A DNA stretch of 56,254 bases from VBKO01 sp036393835 (GTDB lineage: Bacteria; Myxococcota; Myxococcia; Myxococcales; 40CM-4-68-19): assembly GCA_036393835.1 (NCBI GenBank), contig DASWGI010000112.1:1-56254 (forward strand). The letters run 5' to 3'. Positions 6,995 through 15,703 of this stretch are shown in pieces; within the stretch, counting starts at the first letter, position 1, and each line of letters starts with the position of its first letter. A program made the translations under genes and the position numbers. Below the pieces are notes generated by a model. The model saw only the letters and a list, made by a program, of their open reading frames with translations, was not told the DNA's origin and made no database searches.

Positions 6995-8614
6995 GTGGCG
7001 CTGCTCCTGCTCGGCCCCGGCGTCCTGCTGCATGCGCTCCTCGCGCCGCGTCGACGGGCCGTCGAGCTGCCGCTGCTCGCGGCGGCCTTCTGGGTGATCG
7101 CTCTCTGGTGGGTCCGCCTGCTGCCGTGGGGCTGGACGGCGCCGGTTCTGGTGGTCGGAGCCGCCTCGCTCTGCGCCGGCGTGCTCCTGTGGCGGCGATG
7201 GCCCGACCCGGGGAGCGCGCTCGTGTGGACAGCGGCCGCCGCGGTCGCGGTGGTGCTGGCGCATTCCGCGCTGGTCGCTCCAGGGGTCGACGCCGCGGCC
7301 CACACCGCGGTCGCGCGCATCATCGCCGAGTCGCAGGGCCACCCGCAGGGGTTCCGTCCGCTGTGGCCCATCGACGAGCTGCGCGGCTATCCGCTCGGCC
7401 AGCCGACCTTGACGGCGCTGCTCGCCCGACTCGCGGGCCTCGGTTGGCGCGAGGCCGGACTGTGGGGCCACGCCCTCGCCTACGGCCTGGTGGTGGTCGC
7501 GTTCGCGGCGGCGGTGTGGAGGTGGCGCGGCAGCGCGCTGGGCCTCGCGATCGGCGTCGCCGCGGTCCTCGTCGCCCGGGCGCCGCTCCATTTCTGGACC
7601 TGGGGCGGCGCGCCCAACGCGCTCGGCATTGCGTTCGGCGTGGCCGGGTTCGCGGCCGGACTGGATGCGTTGCGCCAGAAGGACGCGCGCAGCGCGGCCG
7701 CCTGCGCGCTCTACGCGGCGGCCGGCCTGCTCACGCACGCCGTGACGGTCGTGGCGTTCGCGTACTGCGGCGCCGTGCTTCTCGCAGCGGCGCTGCTGCG
7801 GCAGCGCGGTCTACTCCGTGGCTCCGTCCTTCTCCTCGCTGCCGGGGCGTTCGCCGCGCTCCTCTGCGCCCCCTACCTCGCGACCGTGAAGCCGATCGAC
7901 CCGCGCGGCGCGGCATGGATCCGGGCCTGGCTGCACGAATCGGCTACGCTCCGCGTCCTGCCGCGCATGCTGCACGACGTGCCGCTGATCGCCGGCGCCG
8001 CCGCGCTGGTGGCCGTGCTGGCGCGGGCGCCCGGCCGGGCCGTGCTCCCGGCCTCGCTCGCCGCGTTGCTCGTCCTGCTCGTCCTCCAGGGCCGCGCCGC
8101 GGCGCTGCCGGGCAGCGCGTTGCTCTACCCGGACCGCATCGCCGTGCTGCTGCTGTATCCGATCGCGCTGCTGGCGCACGACGCGCTGGACTCGCGGCCT
8201 CGAGCGGCGGCCGCTCTGACCATGGTGCTGCTCGTCCACGCTGGGATCCTCCAGCGCAAGCTCCTGCGGGACGGGAGCGCGCACGCGCTCGCCACGGAGG
8301 CCGACCTGCGCGTGATCGAAGGGGCGAGGCTCCCGGAGGGCTGCTGGGTGATGAACAACTACGGCGACGCGGGCCAGTGGATCCCCGCGCTGCTCGGCCG
8401 GCCCGTCACCTTCCCGCACATCCACGTCGCCTTCTTCGGGCTGGAGCAGCGCGTGCACCCCTGCGCCGCTTTCCGCGGAGAGAAACGCCCCTACCACGTC
8501 GACACCGTGACCTGCCCCGGCCCCGGGTGCGAACCCGTCTTGCGCGACGGCGGGGCGGAGCTGTTCCGCATCGTGGATCCCGCGCTCTCGGTGGAGCTGT
8601 CCGCGCAGCGCTGA
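6995..8614 (+). CDS. Multipass membrane protein, GT-C glycosyltransferase-like
   Basis: A 539-residue protein with about ten or more hydrophobic helices over residues 1-420 and a soluble C-terminal region (~100 residues) containing several Cys (EGCWVMNNYGDAGQWIPALLGRP, CPGPGCEP). The second loop holds GVDAAAHTAVARIIAESQG and a later FRPLWPIDELRGYPLGQPTL, resembling the acidic first periplasmic loop and GYPxGxP stretch of uncharacterised GT-C polyprenyl-sugar glycosyltransferases. I do not recognise the exact family. A -10-like TAGACT at 6981-6986 overlaps the end of the preceding palindrome and places the transcript start almost on the GTG. Confidence 0.75.
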   Translation: MALLLLGPGVLLHALLAPRRRAVELPLLAAAFWVIALWWVRLLPWGWTAPVLVVGAASLCAGVLLWRRWPDPGSALVWTAAAAVAVVLAHSALVAPGVDAAAHTAVARIIAESQGHPQGFRPLWPIDELRGYPLGQPTLTALLARLAGLGWREAGLWGHALAYGLVVVAFAAAVWRWRGSALGLAIGVAAVLVARAPLHFWTWGGAPNALGIAFGVAGFAAGLDALRQKDARSAAACALYAAAGLLTHAVTVVAFAYCGAVLLAAALLRQRGLLRGSVLLLAAGAFAALLCAPYLATVKPIDPRGAAWIRAWLHESATLRVLPRMLHDVPLIAGAAALVAVLARAPGRAVLPASLAALLVLLVLQGRAAALPGSALLYPDRIAVLLLYPIALLAHDALDSRPRAAAALTMVLLVHAGILQRKLLRDGSAHALATEADLRVIEGARLPEGCWVMNNYGDAGQWIPALLGRPVTFPHIHVAFFGLEQRVHPCAAFRGEKRPYHVDTVTCPGPGCEPVLRDGGAELFRIVDPALSVELSAQR

Positions 8615-8678
8615 CCCCGCCGGTCGCCCCGGGAAGCCCGGCGTCGAACCGCGCAGACCCGCCGATGAGGGCGGCGGC

Positions 8679-9245
8679 TCACGGCGCCGAGGCGATCCGG
8701 CGGATCAGCTCCACCCGCAGGCGCTCGATGGCGTCCTGCGTCGCCTCGTCCAGCTTCTCCCGGTGCGCCACGCAGGGCACCGACCGGGCGTGCCCGGTGA
8801 CCGTCCCGTGCCAGACGAGCCTCCCCTCCCGCTCGAGGGTGGCATCCAGCGCCAGGCTGGTGTCGTCCCAGCCGGCGTTCACGCCGCCGCTGCGCTCCTC
8901 GAAGGCGAGCCCTGCGGGCGCCCCTCCGAATTGCGGAGGACCGCGGGGCGCGCCCACGTACTCGTCGCCCGTGCCGGCGAAGGTGACGGAGAGGGTGAGC
9001 ACCCACGGGGCCTGCTGCGCGAAGGACGCCCCGGTCTCGCCCAGCGAGGCGATCACCGCGCGCGCCACCGCCTGCGGCAGCTGGGGGGCGAACTGCCCGC
9101 AGCCGATGCTGTCCGATTTGCGCGCGTCCTGCGGCGTCGCCACCGCCAGCGTCACGCCCTTCAGCGCGGTGCGCGAGACCGGCGCCGGCTGCGGCCGGGC
9201 GGCGGCGCAGGCAGCGCAGAGAACCCCGATCGACCAAGCGCGCAT
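8679..9245 (-). CDS. Hypothetical exported protein
   Basis: A 188-residue protein with a short signal sequence, MRAWSIGVLCAACAAARP; the Cys residues near the end of the hydrophobic stretch could make it a lipoprotein, but the lipobox is poor. The mature part contains a DSIGCGQFAPQLPQAVARAV region and a strand-rich domain ending in a helix (EKLDEATQDAIERLRVELIRRI). I do not recognise the family. It lies downstream of glnA on the same strand, separated by a hairpin. Confidence 0.65.
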   Translation of the reverse strand: MRAWSIGVLCAACAAARPQPAPVSRTALKGVTLAVATPQDARKSDSIGCGQFAPQLPQAVARAVIASLGETGASFAQQAPWVLTLSVTFAGTGDEYVGAPRGPPQFGGAPAGLAFEERSGGVNAGWDDTSLALDATLEREGRLVWHGTVTGHARSVPCVAHREKLDEATQDAIERLRVELIRRIASAP

Positions 9246-9272
9246 GCCGAGGAGTGTAACCCACGAAGCAGC

Positions 9273-9302
9273 GCGGCCGGCCCACCTTCCCGGACCGGCC
9301 GC
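9273..9302 (-). terminator. GC-rich stem-loop after glnA
   Basis: GCGGCCGG pairs with CCGGCCGC around a 14-base loop, 22 bases past the glnA stop on the minus strand. There is no T-tract, so this is a candidate only. Confidence 0.3.
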
Positions 9303-9324
9303 AAGTCGCGAGCAGAAAGCCTGA

Positions 9325-10773
<1,449 letters not shown>

Positions 10774-10837
10774 CTTCCACTCCTCCCATTGGTGTGCGCG
10801 CCTTCGAAACGAACAACGGTCGCGCCGTTGAGGTTCC

Positions 10838-11176
10838 CTAGAGCGCCGGCTCGCCTCGCTCGCCGGTGCGGATACGGACCACCTCGTCCACGGTGGTCAC
10901 GAAGATCTTGCCGTCCCCGATGCGCCCCGTCTTGGCCGACCGCTCGATCGCCTCCAGGGCTTTTGGCACCAGCTCGTCGGTCAGCACCACCTCGATCTTC
11001 ACCTTTGGCAGGAAGTCGACGACGTACTCGGCGCCCCGGTACAGCTCGGTGTGCCCCTTCTGACGCCCGAATCCCTTCACCTCGGTGACGGTGAGGCCCA
11101 AAACGCCGACGTCCGCCAGCGCCTCCTTCACCTCGTCGAGCTTGAAGGGCTTGATGATGGCTTCGATCTTCTTCAT
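10838..11176 (-). CDS. glnB: Nitrogen regulatory protein PII (GlnB)
   Basis: A 112-residue PII signal protein that senses 2-oxoglutarate, ATP/ADP and glutamine status. It starts MKKIEAIIKPFKLDEVKEAL; the T-loop GFGRQKGHTELYRGAEY carries Tyr51, the residue uridylylated by GlnD; the B-loop KTGRIGDGKIFV and the end VVRIRTGERGEPAL are standard. An ATG 41 codons upstream is rejected because family members begin here. It precedes glnA, fitting control of glutamine synthetase adenylylation. Confidence 0.97.
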   Translation of the reverse strand: MKKIEAIIKPFKLDEVKEALADVGVLGLTVTEVKGFGRQKGHTELYRGAEYVVDFLPKVKIEVVLTDELVPKALEAIERSAKTGRIGDGKIFVTTVDEVVRIRTGERGEPAL

Positions 11177-11197
11177 GCGCGTTTGGCTCCGGGACGC

Positions 11198-11215
11198 GGG
11201 CACTGTACTTGCCCC
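11198..11215. promoter_or_regulatory. Possible sigma-54 promoter motif between glnB and the DUF4142 gene
   Basis: Plus strand reads GGCAC-N5-TTGC (GG at 11199-11200, GC at 11211-11212), the -24/-12 spacing of sigma-54 promoters. The minus strand read from 11213 also gives GG-N10-GC (GGCAA...GTGC), pointing at glnB, whose start is 24 bases past the -12. Sigma-54 control of glnB would be sensible biologically; the plus-strand match is closer to consensus. Short motif, so chance is possible. Confidence 0.3.
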
Positions 11216-11325
11216 TCGCCCTCCCCGCAACGGACGACTGCCAGGGAAGGGACCCGCCGGGCCGTGACCTTCCGCGGGCTTCCGACTCTGATCCGCCACA
11301 ACCGCAACCGACCCGGAGGTTTCCC

Positions 11326-11844
11326 GTGAGAGGCTCGCTCGTCCTGGCCGTCGCCCTGGCCGCTTCGCCCGCCTTCGCGCAGCTCAACGATCCCCAGATC
11401 GCCGACGTGGCGCTCACCGCGCACCAGATCGACATCGCGCGCGGCAAGCTCGCGCTCTCGAAGACGAAGAACGAGGAGGTGAAGCAGTTCGCCCAACAGA
11501 TGGTCGACGACCACGGCGCCGGCGTGAAGGAGGCCGTCGCGCTCGCCACGCGGCTGGGGGTCAAGCCGGAGAAGAACGCCACCTCGAAGAGCCTGCAGGA
11601 CGGCGCCCGCAAGGCGACCGCGCGGCTGAAGAAGGAGTCGGGCGCGAAGTTCGACAAGGACTACATCGATACCGAGGTGGGGTACCACCAGGCGGTGATC
11701 GACGCGGTGAAGACCGCGCTCATCCCGAACGCCCAGAACAAGGACTTGAAGCAGCTCCTCACCGACGTGGTGCCCACCCTCGAGGGGCACCTGCAGCACG
11801 CCAAGAACGTGCAGGCGCAGCTCGGATCTGCGGCCTCCAAGTAA
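11326..11844 (+). CDS. DUF4142 family exported protein
   Basis: A 172-residue protein with an N-terminal signal peptide (MRGSLVLAVALAASPAFAQ) and a four-helix-bundle DUF4142 domain: QIADVALTAHQIDIARGKLALSKTKNEEVKQFAQQMVDDH, later FDKDYIDTEVGYHQAVIDAVKTAL and TLEGHLQHAKNVQ. DUF4142 proteins are ferritin-like periplasmic helical proteins of unknown function, often linked to stress. The GTG has CGGAGG upstream. It is divergent from glnB. Confidence 0.85.
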   Translation: MRGSLVLAVALAASPAFAQLNDPQIADVALTAHQIDIARGKLALSKTKNEEVKQFAQQMVDDHGAGVKEAVALATRLGVKPEKNATSKSLQDGARKATARLKKESGAKFDKDYIDTEVGYHQAVIDAVKTALIPNAQNKDLKQLLTDVVPTLEGHLQHAKNVQAQLGSAASK

Positions 11845-11861
11845 GGCGGTTCCTCACCGGG

Positions 11862-11885
11862 GCGGAGGCGGCGCCACGCCTCCGC
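11862..11885 (+). terminator. Stem-loop after the DUF4142 gene
   Basis: GCGGAGGCG and CGCCTCCGC form a perfect 9-bp stem with a 6-base loop, 18 bases past the stop. No T-tract follows. Confidence 0.4.
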
Positions 11886-11945
11886 ACCCGGGCGCACCGC
11901 GGCGCACTTGCCGCACACCGGGCCTTACCGTGCAGAGTTCCAGGC

Positions 11946-12749
11946 ATGGCCTTCCTCCCCGCCCGACCGCTGCAGCTCGATCCGCGCGCGCTCGCCCAGC
12001 GCCGCCTCCGCAACTTCGGGATCACCGCGGTCCTCATCGCCATGGGCGCGGCGTTCTGCGCCGGCTCGGTCATCTCCGCCCGGCAGGTGGTCGAGGAGCG
12101 CGTGCTCTGGGCGCGCGGCACGCAGGGGAAGCTCGTGCACCTCGCCGGCAAGGTGGAGGAGACGCAGAAGCTCGGCCTGACCTTCTTCTACGACTACGAC
12201 CTGGACGTGAAATGGGTGGACGCGCAGGGCCGGCAGCATTCCGGCAAGACGAGCTTCGGGCGCACCTTCCGGGGCGTCGGCAAGCGCGAGGCCCCGCGGC
12301 TCCGCTACGACCCCGCCGCCCCGGAGCGATTCGTCCTCTCCTGGGCGGCGCAAGGCGGGCTGCCCCGCGCCGGCCTCGCCATCGTCTGCGGCCTGCTCGG
12401 CGCGCTGATGCTCGTGTGCGCCCGGACCCTGGCCAGGGTCGAGCGCCGGCGTCTGGAGCTGCTCCGGATGTGCGCCGAGGACGGCGAGGAGGTGGTGGGC
12501 GAGGTGGAGAAAGCCTGGAGCCACAAGGGCGTCCACTACCTGCGCTACCGCCTGCCGGACGACGTGCGGGTGCGCAAGTACCAGGGGGACGCGCCGTTCG
12601 TCTTCGCCCGCGAGGGCGCCCTGCACGTGCTCGCGCTGCGCTCGCCGCGCGCTCCCGACGCCCCCTTGCTGGTCGAGGCGGACCTGCGCTCCTTCGACCT
12701 CCCCGTCGAGGTTCGCGCGCGGGTGCTCTCCGCGGCGGCCGCGGGGTAG
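11946..12749 (+). CDS. DUF3592-like two-TM membrane protein
   Basis: A 267-residue protein with a membrane helix at about residues 24-46 (FGITAVLIAMGAAFCAGSVI), a ~90-residue extracytoplasmic strand-rich domain, a second helix near 140-160 (LPRAGLAIVCGLLGALMLVC) and a cytoplasmic tail. The arrangement and the segment VKWVDAQGRQHSGKTSFGRTF followed by RYDPAAPERFVL match DUF3592 proteins (short loop proteins of unknown function). No partner is obvious. Confidence 0.7.
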   Translation: MAFLPARPLQLDPRALAQRRLRNFGITAVLIAMGAAFCAGSVISARQVVEERVLWARGTQGKLVHLAGKVEETQKLGLTFFYDYDLDVKWVDAQGRQHSGKTSFGRTFRGVGKREAPRLRYDPAAPERFVLSWAAQGGLPRAGLAIVCGLLGALMLVCARTLARVERRRLELLRMCAEDGEEVVGEVEKAWSHKGVHYLRYRLPDDVRVRKYQGDAPFVFAREGALHVLALRSPRAPDAPLLVEADLRSFDLPVEVRARVLSAAAAG

Positions 12750-12842
12750 GGGCCCTCCTCACCCACGTCCACCTCCGTCTCCGGTGTAACCGCGCCGGCT
12801 GGACCGCTGAGGTTCAAAGGTTCAGGCGCCGCTTCGTGCTGC

Positions 12843-12848
12843 TACAGT
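12843..12848 (+). promoter_or_regulatory. -10-like TACAGT placing the transcript start on the GTG at 12855
   Basis: With the usual 6-base gap to +1, transcription would begin exactly at the start codon, giving a leaderless message. A weak TTCAGG lies 16 bases upstream (12821-12826). Confidence 0.35.
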
Positions 12849-12854
12849 GACCGG

Positions 12855-15551
12855 GTGGGTTACGCCGACGAGCGCCCGGCGCTGCTCGCGCGCCTGCGGA
12901 AGCACGCTGAGGGCCGCGCCCTGCAGGACGCGCTCCGCCTCGATGGGCGCGCGCTGCGCTTCCACCTCGGCACCTCGCTCGCCGACCTCCGCGTCCCGGT
13001 CGCGCTCGGCGCCGACTTGCGCCGCGCGTTCACGGCGGCGGTACGCGACCTGTACTTCCTGCTCTGCCTGCGCCACCGGGCGTCGCTCAAGGAGAGCGAA
13101 TTCGACCAGCTCCTCCTGCAGGACGGGTTCGATTCCAAGGCCCTGCGGCCGGTGTCCTTCTCTCCGCCGCCGACGGTCACGGGAGAGAACGTGCGCCGGG
13201 CCTTCGCCGAGGCCCCCGAGCTGCACCCCGCGCTGGACGCCGGCGTGCTGGCCTCGTGGATCGCTTCCGGGCGCCCCGGCCGCGTTTGGGTCGGGGTGCT
13301 CAATGCCGTCCTGCGCCGGGCCATGACGGAAGCGGCGGCGAGCGATCGCCACGAGCCCACCGCTTACCTGCTCTTGCTCTCGCTGCGCATCCTGGCCGAC
13401 GAAGCGTACGGCATCCTGCGCGCTGTCCCGCTCGCGCAGGGAATGCACCGCGTCGTCCACGGGGCGGTGGCGACCGGGCTGCTCGTCGCCGCGCGCCTCG
13501 CCGCCCGCGAGGCCCGCGCCTTCGACGCGCCGGGGGGCGTCCTGTCGGAAGCGGCCACGCATGCGCTGAGCTGGATGGGCGGGCTGCGCCACCTGGCCGG
13601 AGGCTCGAGTCACGCGTACGGCGTCGCCTTCGCCGAGCCGGCCGCGCGCATGGACCTGTACGCCCACAAGGTGGTGCAGGGCGCCTCTCCGGAGCAGCTC
13701 GTAAAGGACGTGAATGCCGAGTTGGAGGGCGCGGAGGATGCCTTCCACCGCGCCGAGCGCGCCTTCGCGCTGGCGACCATCCGCTCCGACCTGCTGCACC
13801 TGCTGCGGCTGTCCGAGACGACGCGCACGCCGCCCTTCGGGCTGGACGGCGTGGCGCCGGCGCAGCTCTTCGGATCGCCCGGCGTGCTGGAGCGCGTGCT
13901 CGCCTCCCCGGAGCGCCGCAAGGAGATGCACGCGCGGGCCAAGGCGGCGGCCAAGGCGGCGAGCCAGGACGAGGCGCGCGCCGCGCTGCAATCGCTGTCC
14001 CGCGTCAGCAAGGAATGGCGCGAGGAGGGGTCGTCCGTCTTCGCCGCGGCCGACGTGCGGGAAGGCAACGGGCGGGCGGTGGTCGCGCTGGCCGTGGACG
14101 CCGCGCTGGAGAAGCTGCTCGACCAGGCCGAGCTGTCGCTCCTGCACCGCTCCGGGCAGGAGAGCGCCGACGGCATCGAAGCCGAGCACGAGCGGGGCCG
14201 GCTCTACCTGGTCCGCGCCGAGGAGCGGCCGATCCTGCGGGCCAGGGCCCAGGCGCTGCAGATGGGGCATCTCTTCTGCGACGTGAAGGACTTCACCCGC
14301 CGGACGGCCTTCCTCAAGGAAGCGGTGGTCGCCGACTTCCTCTCGCGCGAGTTCTACACGCCGATCCTCACCGCGGCGGCGCGCCATCACCACGGAGCGG
14401 GTCACCTCCACGACAAGGGCGGCATCTACCTCAACAACCTGCTCGGCGACGCCGTCAGCTTCTCGGGCGACGTGGCCGCGCTGGTGGCACTGGCGCACGA
14501 CATCCGCCGGGCGCTGAACAGCTACTCCAAGCGGCTCGACAGCGAGAGCAGCTCCGAGGCGGTGGCGAGGAGCATCGCCTCCATCGAGCAGCGCGCGGCC
14601 GCTCGCCGAGCCGAGTTGGAGCAGCAGATGGCCGAGGCCGATGCGGAGCTGCGCCAGGGCCTCGCGGACAAGACCCGCGATGAGCCCCGCGCGCGCCTCT
14701 CGCGGCTCCACCTGGAGCTGTCCCGCCTCGAGGAGGAGCGCCAGTCGGAAATCGCCCTCGCCGCGGGCGAGAAGCTGGAGGCGGGCATCTTCATCTCCTA
14801 CGGCGCCGCGCCGGAAGTGGCCACCTTCGAGGACCACGTGTTCGGCTCCATCAAGGTGGCGATCGCGGAGAAGATCAACGAAAGCGCCCGCGGCACCGCG
14901 CGCAACGGCGGCGTGCGCGCGCGCATCGACAGCCTGGTCAGGCAGGTGCGCTCTTCGCACGGCCGCGCCGACCTGTCTTGTCCATTCTCCGTGTTCGTCT
15001 CGCAGCCGCTGGTCATCCCCGTGCCCCCGGAGGCCGAGCTCGCGGTGCGCGGGTGCCTGGAGGACGGCGACCTGGGCGGGGCGGAGCTCATGCTGCAGGA
15101 ATCCGTCCGCCAGTTCGTCGCCCGTCTCTCGCAGGACACCGGGATCGCGGGCGGAGGCGACATCTACAACGGCGGCGCGGCGCTCTCCGAGGAGGCGTTG
15201 CGCGCGTACGTCCGGGCGCGCGGAGGCGAGCTGACGTTCCTGCGCCGCCGCCTCCCGGTGGCTTCGCTGCACGCCTCGATCACCGAGCGGTTCGTCTTCC
15301 CCATGCAGACCCTGCGGCTGGTCGCGGCGGTGGCGCCCGACGGGCAGAGCCTGCACGAGCTGTACGTCCACGTCGGGCGCGCGCTCTTCAAGGGCTTCGA
15401 GAAGACCGGCGGCCTCGGCGTCTACGAGATGGTGCCGCCCTCCTCCGGGCTGTTCTCCCTGCTCGCCCAGCACCACCTGCCCGGGTGGCTGCTCGAGCAC
15501 GAACAGGGCAAGGACGAGGAGGAGCCGAGGCCGGAGGCCGCGGGAGCATGA
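12855..15551 (+). CDS. Large protein with divergent class III nucleotide cyclase domain split by a coiled coil
   Basis: 898 residues. About 1-460 is an all-helical region that I do not recognise. Then a cyclase homology domain can be traced: LFCDVKDFTRRTAFLKE with Asp476 (first metal ligand of class III cyclases), LLGDAVSF with Asp532 (second metal ligand), GIFISYGAAPEV from residue 644 (the GIxxGxxxV strand), and KINESAR with Asn675 and Arg679, spaced N-x3-R like the transition-state pair of VNxAxR. Roughly residues 555-640, between the helix after Asp532 and the 644 strand, are a charged Glu/Arg/Ala coiled coil not found in standard domains. The usual purine-selecting Lys before GD is Asn528 and the Asp/Thr nine residues before Asn675 is hydrophobic, so substrate or activity is uncertain. 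A ~200-residue C-terminal part follows. Stop overlaps the next gene's ATG. Confidence 0.75.
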   Translation: MGYADERPALLARLRKHAEGRALQDALRLDGRALRFHLGTSLADLRVPVALGADLRRAFTAAVRDLYFLLCLRHRASLKESEFDQLLLQDGFDSKALRPVSFSPPPTVTGENVRRAFAEAPELHPALDAGVLASWIASGRPGRVWVGVLNAVLRRAMTEAAASDRHEPTAYLLLLSLRILADEAYGILRAVPLAQGMHRVVHGAVATGLLVAARLAAREARAFDAPGGVLSEAATHALSWMGGLRHLAGGSSHAYGVAFAEPAARMDLYAHKVVQGASPEQLVKDVNAELEGAEDAFHRAERAFALATIRSDLLHLLRLSETTRTPPFGLDGVAPAQLFGSPGVLERVLASPERRKEMHARAKAAAKAASQDEARAALQSLSRVSKEWREEGSSVFAAADVREGNGRAVVALAVDAALEKLLDQAELSLLHRSGQESADGIEAEHERGRLYLVRAEERPILRARAQALQMGHLFCDVKDFTRRTAFLKEAVVADFLSREFYTPILTAAARHHHGAGHLHDKGGIYLNNLLGDAVSFSGDVAALVALAHDIRRALNSYSKRLDSESSSEAVARSIASIEQRAAARRAELEQQMAEADAELRQGLADKTRDEPRARLSRLHLELSRLEEERQSEIALAAGEKLEAGIFISYGAAPEVATFEDHVFGSIKVAIAEKINESARGTARNGGVRARIDSLVRQVRSSHGRADLSCPFSVFVSQPLVIPVPPEAELAVRGCLEDGDLGGAELMLQESVRQFVARLSQDTGIAGGGDIYNGGAALSEEALRAYVRARGGELTFLRRRLPVASLHASITERFVFPMQTLRLVAAVAPDGQSLHELYVHVGRALFKGFEKTGGLGVYEMVPPSSGLFSLLAQHHLPGWLLEHEQGKDEEEPRPEAAGA

Positions 15552-15703
15552 GCGACCAGAAGCAGGTGCAGCAGTTCCCGCCGCCCGAGCCGGAGCCGCC
15601 CGAGCCGAGCTTCAAGCATTACCTGCTCGGCTGGGGCGCCATCTTCCTCGCGCTGGTCGCGCTGGGCGTGCTGCTGGGCGTCCTGATGCGCGTGCTCCGT
15701 TAG
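15548..15703 (+). CDS. 51-residue single-pass membrane protein coupled to the cyclase-like gene
   Basis: Too small for most ORF searches but well supported: its ATG overlaps the upstream TGA as ATGA. The N-terminal half is polar and proline-rich (QQFPPPEPEPPEPSF), the C-terminal half one strong membrane helix (YLLGWGAIFLALVALGVLLGVLM) ending in RVLR. The topology looks N-in or tail-anchored. The tight coupling suggests it is made with, and may anchor or regulate, the cyclase-like protein. It converges with and overlaps the end of the PATAN fusion gene by 4 bases. Confidence 0.75.
   Translation: MSDQKQVQQFPPPEPEPPEPSFKHYLLGWGAIFLALVALGVLLGVLMRVLR

Noticed and set aside
3991..7371. A 1126-codon open frame on the minus strand opposite AraC and hflX
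   Set aside because: It is Arg/Gly/Ala-rich, has no recognisable domain and lies opposite two well-supported genes; long antisense frames are expected at this GC content.
11862..11885. Small RNA or riboswitch
   Set aside because: Only a simple 9-bp stem is seen, with no conserved core; a transcript-end hairpin is enough to explain it.
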